33,894 nt of DNA from Microbacterium yannicii PS01 (GCF_000304335.1 NZ_CAJF01000012.1:69617-103510), one strand, 5' to 3'. Shown: positions 24,909 to 33,192, numbered from the stretch's first letter. Made by a program: numbers and translations. Notes: a model not told the origin generated them from the letters alone.

Positions 24909-26213
24909 TCAGGATGCCGCGGGGAGGGTCGCCGCGAAGCGCGCGCCGCCGAGCGGCGAGTCCGCCACGCTCACCGAGCCGCCTTCAGCCTCGGCGATCG
25001 CGCGGACGATGGCCAGGCCCAGACCGCTGCCGCCCGCGTCGCGGGCGCGGGCTTCGTCGAGCCGTACGAAGCGCTCGAAGATGCGCTCCCGGTCGGCGAT
25101 CGGGACGCCGGCGCCGTCGTCGTCGATCGTCAGGACCACCTGCGCATCACGCTCTCCGACCGCGATCGACACCGCGCTGTGAGCGTGGCGGGCGGCGTTG
25201 TCGGCGAGATTCCGGATGAGACGTCCGAGAAGCCGCGCGTCGCCCAGCACCCGGGCCGCGGCGATGCCGGTGGCATCCACCGCGATGCCGCCGGCGCGCA
25301 GGCGCTCTGCTTCGGCGAGGGCGAGGTCATCGAGATCGACCTGATCCTGACGCAGCGGCGCATGCTCGGCGAGGCGCGCCAGCAGCAGCATCGCGTCCAC
25401 CAGCTCCTGCATGCGCAGACCCTCTTCGTGCACGACCTCGGCGAGATCGTCGATCGAGGTCGAATCGGGGTGCGCGCGTGCCAGCTCGGCGTGCTGGCGG
25501 ATCGTGGCGAGCGGGGAGCGCAGCTCGTGCGAGGCGTCGGCCACGAAGCGTCGCTGGGCGGTGGCCGAGGCATCCAGGCGGTCGAGCATGCGGTTCATCG
25601 TCCCGGCGAGCGCCGCGATCTCGTCGCCTGAAGTGGGCACGGGCACGCGGACGTCGAGCCGATCGGCGGTGATCCCGTCGACCTCCTCGCGGATGCGCGA
25701 CACCGGCCCCAGCGCACGCCCCACGACCCACCAGGTCACCGCGGCCACCAGCCCGACGACGACCGGGACCGCGAACGCCAGGAGCGCGGCCACCGTGGCG
25801 AGCGTGCTCTGATCGTCTTCCACGGGCACGCCCACGAGGATCCGGCCGCCGTGGTCGAGCTCCTCCTGCACCACGAGCACACGTTCCTCGTCGTACGTCA
25901 CGATCCGGGTTCCCTCCGCGGTCGGCAGATCGCCGTCGGCGGCGTCTTCGGACGCCGCGACCACCTGCCCCGCCCGATCGACGACCTGCACGAGGGTCTC
26001 TTCGAGTTCTGTGACCACGTCGGCTCCTTCGGCATCGACCCGCGCCGCGATCTCTTCGGCGCGACTCTCGGCGCCGCGGACGACGGCGTCACGGATGCTG
26101 GCGGCGAGGATTCCGTAGAACACCAGGGCGCCCACGATCAGCGCCATGCCGACGGCCAGTGTCGCGACCGCGGTGATGCGCACGCGGAGGGAGCGCGCCC
26201 GCCGCTCAGCCAC
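24909..26213 (-). CDS. OmpR-type sensor histidine kinase
   Basis: This encodes 434 residues. Membrane helices at about 13-38 and 138-163 enclose an extracytoplasmic sensor of about 100 residues. HAMP (about 165-217) and HisKA with phospho-accepting H229 (ASHELRSPLATIRQH) follow. The ATPase domain has N and G boxes (NLADNAARH, DDDGAGVP, GGSGLGLAIV). Its GTG start (26213) lies inside the end of the regulator gene (8-base overlap), so both are made together. The signal is unknown; the PepSY and GIN proteins around it point to an envelope or cation signal. Confidence 0.95.
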   Translation of the reverse strand: MAERRARSLRVRITAVATLAVGMALIVGALVFYGILAASIRDAVVRGAESRAEEIAARVDAEGADVVTELEETLVQVVDRAGQVVAASEDAADGDLPTAEGTRIVTYDEERVLVVQEELDHGGRILVGVPVEDDQSTLATVAALLAFAVPVVVGLVAAVTWWVVGRALGPVSRIREEVDGITADRLDVRVPVPTSGDEIAALAGTMNRMLDRLDASATAQRRFVADASHELRSPLATIRQHAELARAHPDSTSIDDLAEVVHEEGLRMQELVDAMLLLARLAEHAPLRQDQVDLDDLALAEAERLRAGGIAVDATGIAAARVLGDARLLGRLIRNLADNAARHAHSAVSIAVGERDAQVVLTIDDDGAGVPIADRERIFERFVRLDEARARDAGGSGLGLAIVRAIAEAEGGSVSVADSPLGGARFAATLPAAS

Positions 26214-26883
26214 CGTCTGCCGCCAGCCGATATCCGCTGCCTCGCACCGTCTGGATCGCCGCTCGACCGAAGGGGCGGTCGACCTTGCGTCGCAGGTGGC
26301 CCACGTAGACCTCGACGATGTTGGGATCGCCCTCGAAGTCGTCGTTCCAGACTCCTTCGATGAGATCGCGCTTGGACAGCACCTGGCCACGGTGGCGCAT
26401 CAGGTGCTCGAGCACCGAGAACTCCCGCGAGGTCAGCTCGACCTTCTCGTCGCCGCGCCAGACCGTGCGCGAACCGGAGTCCAGCCGCAGATCGCCGGCC
26501 TCGAGGATCACCGGTCGCTCGACTCCGCCACGTCGTATCAGCGCTCGAAGTCGCGCGACGAGAACGGCGAACGAGAAGGGCTTGGTCACGTAGTCGTCGG
26601 CGCCGGTGTCGAGCGCCTCGACCTGATCCCACTCGCCGTCCTTCGCCGTGAGCATGAGCACCGGCGTCCAGTTCTCCTCGGCGCGCAGCGCCTCGCAGAC
26701 CTTCCATCCGCTCAGGCCCGGCATCATGAGGTCGAGGACGATCGCGTCGTAGCGCGTCTCGCGTGCTCGCCAGAGTCCGTCGACGCCGTTGTGGGCGACA
26801 TCCACGCCGAAGCCTTCGGCCTCGAGGCCGCGCCGAATGCCGTCCGCGAGGCGCACCTCGTCGTCGACCACCAGAATCCGCAT
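26206..26883 (-). CDS. OmpR/PhoB-family response regulator
   Basis: This encodes 225 residues. The receiver domain has acidic pocket D7/D8, phospho-acceptor D51 (IVLDLMMPG) and the lysine in DDYVTKPFS. The winged helix (about 127-222) carries VELTSREFSVLEHLMRHRGQ and VEVYVGHLRRKVD. GGGAG precedes ATG 26883. Its promoter carries an 18-bp box shared with the PepSY gene, so I infer that it activates or represses both itself and that gene. Confidence 0.96.
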   Translation of the reverse strand: MRILVVDDEVRLADGIRRGLEAEGFGVDVAHNGVDGLWRARETRYDAIVLDLMMPGLSGWKVCEALRAEENWTPVLMLTAKDGEWDQVEALDTGADDYVTKPFSFAVLVARLRALIRRGGVERPVILEAGDLRLDSGSRTVWRGDEKVELTSREFSVLEHLMRHRGQVLSKRDLIEGVWNDDFEGDPNIVEVYVGHLRRKVDRPFGRAAIQTVRGSGYRLAADGG

Positions 26884-26908
26884 CGGCTCCCAGTCTGGCC
26901 GCCTCCGC

Positions 26909-26926
26909 CTGAATCGTCCCTGAAGC
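26909..26926 (+). promoter_or_regulatory. Regulator box before the response regulator gene
   Basis: CTGAATCGTCCCTGAAGC has two CTGAA repeats 11 bases apart and matches 16 of 18 bases of the box before the PepSY gene, in the same orientation and at nearly the same distance (26 versus 24 bases) from the start codon. Confidence 0.65.
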
Positions 26927-26941
26927 GACGCGAGCGATGTC

Positions 26942-27820
26942 TCAGGATGCGGTGGCGAGCACGGCGTTCTTCCACGGATCGTCGAAAGCGAGCCCGCGCC
27001 CATCGTCGCGCACGGCGACGCCGTGGTGACGGAGCCGCTCGCCGAGCTCACCGAGGTCGTCCTGACCCGGCAGCACGAGGTCCACGCGCCCGAGGCCCAG
27101 AGCCGGCGTCCGAGGGCCGGCGCCGCGCGAGTTCCACACGTTCATGGCCATGTGGTGGTGGTACCCGCCTGCGCTGACGAACAGCGCGGACCCGCGGTAG
27201 TCCGCCGTCTCGTCGAAGCCGAGGGCGCCGACGTAGAACGCGCGAGCGCTCGCGATGTCGCCGACCGACAGGTGAACGTGTCCGACCGAAGCCGGCTCAT
27301 ACGCGGTCGCCCCGGCCGCGGCATCCTCGGTGAGGTGCTCGCGCAGAAAGGCGTTCGGATCCAGGAAGAGCGAATCCATCTCGATCTGCCCATGCGTCCA
27401 TGACCAGTCGGTGCGGAGGCGATCCCAGTACAGCTCGATCCCGTTTCCCTCGGGATCCGTGAAGTAGAACGCCTGGCTGACGAGGTGGTCGGCACTGCCG
27501 CTGAACGACCGAGGCACCTGGCTGGCCACCGAGTACACCGCGGCGGCGAGCGCCGCCTGGGATTCGAACAGGATCGCCGTGTGGAAGAGACCGGCGGAGT
27601 TCTGCGCGGCATGGCGCAGCTGAGGCGAATGGACGAGCACGACGATGGCACGGCCGGCGCGTCCGAGGGCGACCGTATCGCCGTCGGCGCCGAGCACGTC
27701 CAAGGTCACGACATCCCGGTAGAACCGGGTCATGCCGTCGAGGTCGCCGACGAGCAGCGTGACCGCACCCATCGCCGTGTCGGCGGCGAGACGATCGGAA
27801 GCAGCGGCCAGTTCATCCAT
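26942..27820 (-). CDS. Two-domain VOC / catechol dioxygenase-like protein
   Basis: This encodes 292 residues with two vicinal-oxygen-chelate units. The first (about 15-135) has FHTAILF and [15 protein letters not shown], giving His and Glu ligands. The second (about 170-285) has GHVHLSVGD and a [10 protein letters not shown] segment, but its last ligand position reads FDDPWKNAV, without the usual Glu. The layout recalls CatE-type catechol 2,3-dioxygenases and glyoxalases. Fe(II) or another metal may be bound mainly through one half. The start overlaps the F420-reductase-like gene by eight bases; a TTG 12 bases earlier is possible. It is the last gene of a MarR-linked operon. Confidence 0.88.
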   Translation of the reverse strand: MDELAAASDRLAADTAMGAVTLLVGDLDGMTRFYRDVVTLDVLGADGDTVALGRAGRAIVVLVHSPQLRHAAQNSAGLFHTAILFESQAALAAAVYSVASQVPRSFSGSADHLVSQAFYFTDPEGNGIELYWDRLRTDWSWTHGQIEMDSLFLDPNAFLREHLTEDAAAGATAYEPASVGHVHLSVGDIASARAFYVGALGFDETADYRGSALFVSAGGYHHHMAMNVWNSRGAGPRTPALGLGRVDLVLPGQDDLGELGERLRHHGVAVRDDGRGLAFDDPWKNAVLATAS

Positions 27821-28478
27821 GTGAATGCACAACGATCGCGTTCCCCGCGGGATTCCCAGTCAGGCCGCTCAGTTCCTCCGCACCGACATTCGCTCCGAAG
27901 GCGGGCGTGCCCGGTTCCAGCCGGGCACCCTCGGCGAGGGGCCCGATCGCGAGCGGGTCGAAGCCCAGCCGGTCGATGAGCGCCGACACGATGGCCACGT
28001 CTTCGGGGGCGTCACCGGCGATCGCGATCGCCTTGCGCTCGGCTGGGGCACGAAGTCTCGCCCCATCTTCCAGATCGTGGTAGCCCATGTGGTTGAACGC
28101 CTTCACCACGCGCGCTCCGGGGAGGAACTGCTGTACGGCCTCGCTCGATGAGACATCCGGCTCGAGCACTGTGTCGCGCGGGCCGTCGACCTCCCACCAG
28201 TGATTCATCGCGTCGATGACGAGCTTTCCCGCGAGTTCGCGTACGGGCAGAGATCGGTACTTGCTCAGTGGGAGGGCCAGGACCACCACGTCGGAGCGTC
28301 GAGCGGCCTCGGCTGCGCGTACCGCCGTCGCACCGGGGGTGAGCACCTCGGTGGACAGCGAGATCCTTGCCGGATCGCCGGATCCGGCCACGAGCACCCG
28401 GTATCCCGCCGCGAGCGCGAGACGCGCCAGCGCGGTGCCCACCTTGCCTGCGCCCAGGATGCCGATGGTCGTCGTCAT
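27813..28478 (-). CDS. NADPH-dependent F420 reductase-like oxidoreductase
   Basis: This encodes 221 residues. The N-terminal Rossmann motif is [20 protein letters not shown] and VLVAGSGDP, followed by [16 protein letters not shown]. The central [11 protein letters not shown] matches the NADP oxidoreductase coenzyme F420-dependent family (NpdG/Fno-like), though many members act on NADP alone. Its start overlaps the monooxygenase stop as ATGA, with GAGG upstream. Together these genes could supply reduced cofactor to the flavin enzyme; that is inference. Confidence 0.88.
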   Translation of the reverse strand: MTTTIGILGAGKVGTALARLALAAGYRVLVAGSGDPARISLSTEVLTPGATAVRAAEAARRSDVVVLALPLSKYRSLPVRELAGKLVIDAMNHWWEVDGPRDTVLEPDVSSSEAVQQFLPGARVVKAFNHMGYHDLEDGARLRAPAERKAIAIAGDAPEDVAIVSALIDRLGFDPLAIGPLAEGARLEPGTPAFGANVGAEELSGLTGNPAGNAIVVHSHG

Positions 28479-29539
28479 CGCACCGCCTCGGGAATCCGGC
28501 TCTCGGCGAGCAGTCCTCGGACCCGAGGGATGACTCGCGTGCCGTAGAGCTCGACCGAGCGGAGACGGGCCGCGGCGGATACGGTGCCGGCGGCGGAGTA
28601 GATCATGTCGAATCGCCCGACGTCGAGGGTGCGGATCGCGCGGGCGATCTTGCGGGCGACGGTCTCCGCCGAGCCGACGTACAGCGAGCCCCCGGCCACA
28701 TCGGCGTCGAACTCTTCTCGGCGCAGCGGCGGCCAGCCGCGCAGGGCCCCGATGCGGTCGCGGATCTCTCGATAGCCGGGGTAGAACAGCTCTTTCGCCT
28801 CCTCGTCGGTCGCTGCGACGAAGCCAGGCGAGTGCATGCCGACGGGTTGGGCTACCGTGCCGAGCTGCTCCGTCGCCTTTCGATACAGGTCGACGTACGG
28901 CACGAACCGTTCCGGTGACCCGCCGATGATCGCGAGCATGAGGCCGAAGCCGTAGTGGGCGGTTCGGAGCACCGACTGCGGCGAGCCGCCCACTCCCACC
29001 CACGTCTTCAGTCGCCCCGACTCCGTCTTGGGATAGACGTCGGCATCGTGCAGCGCCGCTCGGGTTGTGCCCTCCCACGTGACAGGCGTCTCATCGAGGA
29101 GTTGATGGAACAGATCGATCTTCTCCTCGAACAGCACCTCGTAGTCCTTCAGGTCGTAGCCGAACAGCGGGAACGACTCGGTGAAGGAGCCTCGCCCAAG
29201 AATCACTTCCGCCCGACCGTTCGAGAGAGCGTCGACGGTCGCGAAACGCTGAAACACCCGGACCGGGTCGTCAGACGACAGGACCGTGACGCCCGACCCC
29301 AATCGAATGCGCTTGGTGGCGGTGGCGATTCCGGCAAGCACCGTCTCCGGGCTCGAGATCGCGTACTCGGGACGATGGTGCTCACCGACGGTGAGGGCGT
29401 CGATCCCGACCTCATCCGCCAGCACCGCCTCGTCGACGACCGCGCGGATCGCCTGCGGGTGCGACATGATGCCGCCCCGATCATCGCGGGGCAGGTCGCC
29501 GAACGTGTCGATCCCGAACTCGATAGCGGAGGCATCCAT
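28475..29539 (-). CDS. LLM-class flavin-dependent oxidoreductase
   Basis: This encodes 354 residues of the luciferase-like monooxygenase family. Typical segments are [40 protein letters not shown] and [17 protein letters not shown]. The protein is cytoplasmic and would use FMNH2 or F420H2; the substrate is unknown. ATG 29539 has GGGA eight bases upstream, and a GTG three bases earlier is an alternative. First gene of a three-gene operon divergent from marR. Confidence 0.92.
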   Translation of the reverse strand: MDASAIEFGIDTFGDLPRDDRGGIMSHPQAIRAVVDEAVLADEVGIDALTVGEHHRPEYAISSPETVLAGIATATKRIRLGSGVTVLSSDDPVRVFQRFATVDALSNGRAEVILGRGSFTESFPLFGYDLKDYEVLFEEKIDLFHQLLDETPVTWEGTTRAALHDADVYPKTESGRLKTWVGVGGSPQSVLRTAHYGFGLMLAIIGGSPERFVPYVDLYRKATEQLGTVAQPVGMHSPGFVAATDEEAKELFYPGYREIRDRIGALRGWPPLRREEFDADVAGGSLYVGSAETVARKIARAIRTLDVGRFDMIYSAAGTVSAAARLRSVELYGTRVIPRVRGLLAESRIPEAVR

Positions 29540-29563
29540 CACAGTGTTCCCGTCCGTGAGGTG

Positions 29564-29606
29564 TAATTGACATGTAAATCGTGCCAGAGGTAATTCACAT
29601 CTCAAC
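29564..29606. promoter_or_regulatory. Two MarR-type operator copies in the divergent promoter
   Basis: TAATTGACATGTAAAT (29564-29579) is a near-palindrome centred on CATG. A related copy, TAATTCACATCTCAAC (29591-29606), lies 27 bases on. The first copy covers a perfect -35 TTGACA (29567-29572) for the marR gene and the second overlaps its -10 region near 29590. The regulator is therefore expected to repress itself and probably the LLM operon. Confidence 0.6.
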
Positions 29607-29620
29607 TAACAGAGGAAACG

Positions 29621-30112
29621 ATGACGGTATTCCCCCGCAGTGGTCTCCCGACGAGCGAGCAGTTCGCGGTGTGGAGCGCCTACATCCAGACGATCGAGAT
29701 TCTTCGCGCTCGCGTGCAGGCGCGACTGCAGGCGGACTCCGGACTCTCCGAAGGCGACTACAAGGTGCTGCTCGCACTCAGCGAAACGGAGAGGAAATCG
29801 CTTCGCTCCTCTGAGCTCGCCACGCACATCGAGTGGGAGCGAAGCCGGCTGTCCGGCCACCTCGGTCGCATGGAGAAGCGTGGGCTCATACGACGAGAGC
29901 CGTGCCCGGATGACGCCCGAGGCTCCCAGGTCGTGCTCACCGACGAGGGTGCGCGCGCCTTCCGCGCGAGTACGATCCCCCATCTGCAGGCGGTCAAGGG
30001 GTACTTCATCGACGCGTTCACAGACGCGCAGCTCGCTGGGATCGACGACACCACGAAGACGCTCCGGTCTCACCTCGGGCTCCCTCCGACGACCGGTGAA
30101 GCGGCCGAGTGA
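29621..30112 (+). CDS. MarR-family transcriptional regulator
   Basis: This encodes 163 residues with a MarR winged helix: LSEGDYKVLLALSETERKSL, SELATHIEWERSRLSGHLGR, then the wing RREPCPDDARGSQVVLTDEG. Helical ends form the dimer interface. A single cysteine in the wing could sense electrophiles, as in some MarR members. AGAGGAAACG precedes ATG 29621. The divergent LLM-reductase-VOC operon is the likely target, which suggests a response to quinones or related aromatic compounds. Confidence 0.94.
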   Translation: MTVFPRSGLPTSEQFAVWSAYIQTIEILRARVQARLQADSGLSEGDYKVLLALSETERKSLRSSELATHIEWERSRLSGHLGRMEKRGLIRREPCPDDARGSQVVLTDEGARAFRASTIPHLQAVKGYFIDAFTDAQLAGIDDTTKTLRSHLGLPPTTGEAAE

Positions 30113-30122
30113 CGAAGCGTCG

Positions 30123-30145
30123 TCAACCGGGACCCCGCCGGTTGA
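30123..30145. terminator. Hairpin between marR and dnaB ends
   Basis: TCAACCGG (30123-30130) and CCGGTTGA (30138-30145) form a perfect 8-bp stem with a seven-base loop between the converging marR and dnaB genes. It can serve both directions. Confidence 0.65.
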
Positions 30146-30154
30146 GCGGCGAAG

Positions 30155-31528
30155 CTACCCGAAGTCGCCGGGGGCCATGTCGGTGAAGCGGGAGAAGTGG
30201 CCCTGGAAGGCGACGGTGATGGTGTCGGTCGGGCCGTTGCGGTGCTTGGCCACGATGAGGTCCGCCTCCCCGGCGCGAGGCGACTCCTTCTCGTAGGCGG
30301 CCTCGCGGTGCAGCAGCACCACCATGTCGGCATCCTGCTCGATCGAGCCCGACTCGCGAAGGTCCGACAGCGCGGGCTTCTTGTCGGCGCGCTGCTCGGG
30401 GCCACGGTTCAGCTGCGACAGTGCGATGACAGGGCACTGCAGCTCTTTGGCGAGCAGCTTCAGCGCCCGCGAGAACTCCGAGACCTCCTGCTGACGCGAC
30501 TCGACGCGCTTACCCGATGTCATGAGCTGGAGGTAGTCGATGACGACCATCTTCAGGCCGGCCTTCTGCTTCAGTCGTCGGCACTTCGCGCGGATCTCGA
30601 CGAGCGTCATGTTCGGACTGTCGTCGATATACAGCGGGGCGTCGTTGATACGTCCCCTCGTCGCGGCGATCGTGGTCCAGTCCCGCGAGTCGAGTGTTCC
30701 CTTGCGCATGGACTGCAGGGGGATCGCGCCCTCGGCGCTCATCAGGCGCATCGCGATCTCGCTGCGCCCCATCTCGAGGGAGAAGAAGATCGTGGGGAAG
30801 TCGTGCTTGATCGCGGCGGCGCGCGCGAAGTCGAGCGCGAGCGTCGACTTACCCATCGCGGGTCGCGCCGCGATGATGATCATCTGACCGGGGTGCAGGC
30901 CGTTCGTGAGCTGGTCGAGGCCGGAGAAGCCCGTCGGGATGCCGGTCATCTGGCCGTCGCGGCCGCGGGCCGCCTCGATCTCTTCCACCGCGGCGTCCAC
31001 CGCGATCGTCAGCGGCACGTAGTCCTCGGCCGCCTCCGTGCCTGTCACCGAATAGATCTCGGCCTGGGCGTTGTTCACGAGGTCGAGCGCCTCGCCCTGA
31101 CCCGAGTAGCCCATCTGCACGATCTTCGTGCCGGCCTCGACGAGGCGGCGCAGCAGCGCGCGCTCCGACACGATCGACGCGTAGTAGCCCGCGTTCGCCG
31201 CGGTCGGCACGATCGAAGTCAGCGTGTGCAGGTAATCCGCACCGCCGGCGCGCTGCAGCTCGCCCGTCTTGATCAGCTCGTCGGTGACCGCCACGACGTC
31301 GGTCGGCTCGCCGTGCGAGTAGAGAGTGAGGATCGCCTCGAAGATGAGCTCGTGCTTCGGGATGTAGAAGTCGGTGCCCCGCAGCGTCTCGATGACGTCG
31401 GCGACGGCGTCCTTCGACAGCATCATGCCGCCCAGGGCGCTCTGCTCGGCGAGAAGGTCGTGCGGGGGAGTGCGCTCGTACTCGCGCGGGCCCCCCATCC
31501 GCTCCTCGGAGATGTCGGCGATCGACAT
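30155..31528 (-). CDS. dnaB: Replicative DNA helicase DnaB
   Basis: This 457-residue hexameric 5'-3' helicase unwinds DNA at the replication fork. The N-terminal DnaB domain (about 22-125) is intact (PPHDLLAEQSALGGMMLSKD). The RecA-like domain holds Walker A ARPAMGKST at 221-229, Walker B VVIDYLQLM, and SQLNRGPEQRADKKPALSDL. No intein interrupts it. The start at ATG 31528 has AAGGA about 11 bases upstream. Unusually, no rplI or other ribosomal gene lies directly upstream; instead there is a 576-base gap with DnaA boxes. Confidence 0.97.
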   Translation of the reverse strand: MSIADISEERMGGPREYERTPPHDLLAEQSALGGMMLSKDAVADVIETLRGTDFYIPKHELIFEAILTLYSHGEPTDVVAVTDELIKTGELQRAGGADYLHTLTSIVPTAANAGYYASIVSERALLRRLVEAGTKIVQMGYSGQGEALDLVNNAQAEIYSVTGTEAAEDYVPLTIAVDAAVEEIEAARGRDGQMTGIPTGFSGLDQLTNGLHPGQMIIIAARPAMGKSTLALDFARAAAIKHDFPTIFFSLEMGRSEIAMRLMSAEGAIPLQSMRKGTLDSRDWTTIAATRGRINDAPLYIDDSPNMTLVEIRAKCRRLKQKAGLKMVVIDYLQLMTSGKRVESRQQEVSEFSRALKLLAKELQCPVIALSQLNRGPEQRADKKPALSDLRESGSIEQDADMVVLLHREAAYEKESPRAGEADLIVAKHRNGPTDTITVAFQGHFSRFTDMAPGDFG

Positions 31529-31621
31529 AGGCTGCGCATCCTTCAGGTCGGGTTGCCGTCGTTTCGGCTCGTCGTCGACCCGCTCGGACGTTCACCGTTC
31601 CTGCGCACGCACGATCGAACG

Positions 31622-31695
31622 GCGGGATGCCTCGGCATCCCGCTCCTTCGCCGCGCTGTGCTGCGCGATCACGGCCCCGTCACGCCGGTGTGACG
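31622..31695 (-). promoter_or_regulatory. Two strong palindromes in the long dnaB leader
   Basis: GCGGGATGCC (31622-31631) and its exact complement (31634-31643) leave two bases between arms. A second palindrome, 31678-31695 (CGTCAC and GTGACG arms around CCGG), has only one mismatched pair. Both lie in the predicted dnaB leader of about 186 bases. They may fold in RNA or bind a regulator. Confidence 0.45.
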
Positions 31696-31720
31696 CGAGT
31701 CCCCGAGTGGGCCGGACCCC

Positions 31721-31749
31721 ACGCTAAGGACGGCCTCCGACACTCGCAA
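31721..31749 (-). promoter_or_regulatory. dnaB promoter
   Basis: On the minus strand TTGCGA (plus 31744-31749), a 17-base spacer and TAGCGT (plus 31721-31726) fit a housekeeping promoter. The predicted start is near 31714. A perfect DnaA box lies seven bases upstream of the -35. Confidence 0.6.
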
Positions 31750-31756
31750 CACGGCC

Positions 31757-31954
31757 TGTGGATAACTGTGTGGAGAGTCTGCGTGAAACGCCGACATACC
31801 TGTGAACAACCGCTGTGGACAACTCCTGGGTATTTGGCGCCATCGACGTTGGAAATGCCGTCTGACCAGCCTTCCTCCGTTTCACAGGCTGTGGAGGGGG
31901 ATGTGGTTGAAGTGCGGCTTGAAGGTTTCGCGCCAGGCGCCGACCTGTGCACAA
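31757..31954. promoter_or_regulatory. DnaA-box cluster upstream of dnaB
   Basis: TGTGGATAA (31757-31765) and TGTGGACAA (31814-31822) are the complements of perfect DnaA boxes TTATCCACA and TTGTCCACA. TGTGCACAA (31946-31954) has one mismatch, and TGTGGAGAG (31769) and TGTGAACAA (31801) have two. All face the same way, and they fall into pairs 12-13 bases apart. The remaining gap 31529-32104 holds only promoters and palindromes. Confidence 0.7.
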
Positions 31955-32005
31955 TTCCGCGCTCCGCGCCAGTCGAGTGCGCGCCCGCGCGCGTCGCCGA
32001 GAGGC

Positions 32006-32035
32006 TGGACACGCGAGGCGGGTACACGCTAATCT
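32006..32035 (+). promoter_or_regulatory. Promoter of the secreted Val/Thr-rich protein gene
   Basis: TGGACA (32006-32011), an 18-base spacer and TAATCT (32030-32035) resemble a housekeeping promoter, giving a leader of about 60 bases before GTG 32105. Confidence 0.5.
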
Positions 32036-32104
32036 CTGAACTCCAGGCACCCTCACGCACGATCCGTTCGGAACGTGTGGCATTGTTCGTCGTGGGAGGT
32101 GAAC

Positions 32105-33094
32105 GTGGAACTCGCAGTCTCGAGGCAGATGCCCAAGACCGTGCGACTCGCCCTGATCGGCGTGACTGCCGCGTTCGCCTGGATCGTCCTCACCCTCGTC
32201 CTCGGCTTCGGAGCCGGAAACGCGCAGGCTGATGACGGCGACGACCGAGGCCTGCTGGGTGCCGTCACTTCTCTCGTCGACGACACGGCCGGAGCCGTGA
32301 CCGACACCACCGCGACGCTCACCGGCGGCGTGACCGGCGTGGTCGACACCGTCGTCGAGGTCGTACCCGCGCCGGTGCAGCAGCCCGTGCGCGCCGTCGT
32401 GCAGACCGCAGGCGCGGTCGTCACCACCGTGACGCGGCCTGTGTCGGACATCGCCTCCAGCGGCGTCGTGAGCGGTGTCACCGCTCCTGTGGTCGATCTG
32501 GTGACCGCTGTCCCGATCGTCGGCGGCCTCGTCGGAGCGGTCGGCCTGGACGACGCGGTCACCGACCTCAGCGGAACCGCGGACGACACTCTGGGCGGCG
32601 TGGTCGGAGCGGTGGACGAGACCGGCGCCACGGTCGGCCAGCCCCCTGCCACAGCAGATCCGGGCGTGCAGCCCCCGGTCTCCGGCATCCCGGATCTGCC
32701 GGGTACGACCGGTCCCAGCGAGCCCTTCGCCTCCGACGTCAGCGCCGATGTCGCGGCCGCCGTGATCGCATCGGCGACGGATGCCGCGACCACGGCGTAC
32801 TCCGGCGGCGCACTCTCCGCGACGCGCGGTCTGCCGGAGGCGACTCCCGCGAATACTCCTCCCTCGACCACCCTGACCTCCACTGCGCCCGGCGCAGGCG
32901 GGGTGCCGGGTTCGGCCGGGGGACTCTGCCTTTCCTCTGCTTCTTCGGGACCCGGTGGTGCGGGTCCCGGCGCCTGGGCGATCGCCGCCCTCGGTCCTCT
33001 CGATGCACACCGTGCCTGGGTGCTTCGAGCCGGACTCGAGGACGAGCACGCGCCGCCGGCGCCTGCCGGCTCCACCGACGTCTCCCCCGACTGA
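32105..33094 (+). CDS. Secreted Val/Ala/Thr-rich protein of unknown function
   Basis: This encodes 329 residues. A signal peptide or N-terminal anchor (hydrophobic core about 14-35) is followed by a probable cleavage site near GNAQA-DD (42). Residues about 45-185 are very rich in Val, Thr and Asp with repeated VVDTVV, GAVVTT and VVSGVT segments that look like beta or helical amphipathic repeats. The region about 190-300 is Pro/Ser/Thr-rich. There is no LPXTG signal and no enzymatic motif. GTG 32105 is supported by GGGAGG five bases upstream. It precedes a chaplin-like gene by about 100 bases, so it may be a companion surface protein; I do not recognise its family. Confidence 0.8.
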   Translation: MELAVSRQMPKTVRLALIGVTAAFAWIVLTLVLGFGAGNAQADDGDDRGLLGAVTSLVDDTAGAVTDTTATLTGGVTGVVDTVVEVVPAPVQQPVRAVVQTAGAVVTTVTRPVSDIASSGVVSGVTAPVVDLVTAVPIVGGLVGAVGLDDAVTDLSGTADDTLGGVVGAVDETGATVGQPPATADPGVQPPVSGIPDLPGTTGPSEPFASDVSADVAAAVIASATDAATTAYSGGALSATRGLPEATPANTPPSTTLTSTAPGAGGVPGSAGGLCLSSASSGPGGAGPGAWAIAALGPLDAHRAWVLRAGLEDEHAPPAPAGSTDVSPD

Positions 33095-33143
33095 TCGGCT
33101 CCACGCCGCCGGCTCTCTCTGTGAGCTTGTGCGGCTGAGCATC

Positions 33144-33161
33144 AGCGCGTCCTCACGCGCT
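33144..33161 (+). terminator. Small hairpin between the two surface-protein genes
   Basis: AGCGCGT (33144-33150) and ACGCGCT (33155-33161) form a perfect 7-bp stem with a CCTC loop, 50 bases past the stop codon. It could be a terminator or partial attenuator ahead of the chaplin-like gene. Confidence 0.4.
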
Positions 33162-33192
33162 GTCCACCGATCACTTCATGAAGGGGAACATC

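Noticed and set aside
31529..32104. Chromosomal origin oriC
   Set aside because: DnaA boxes are present, but dnaA, dnaN, recF and rpmH are not, and no clear AT-rich unwinding stretch is visible. I keep it as a DnaA-box cluster.
31627..32232. 201-codon frame across the dnaB to surface-protein gap
   Set aside because: It has no family resemblance, runs through two promoters and the DnaA boxes, and overlaps the better supported GTG start at 32105.
32105..33094. Sortase-anchored wall protein
   Set aside because: The C-terminus lacks an LPXTG-like motif, a hydrophobic helix and a basic tail.
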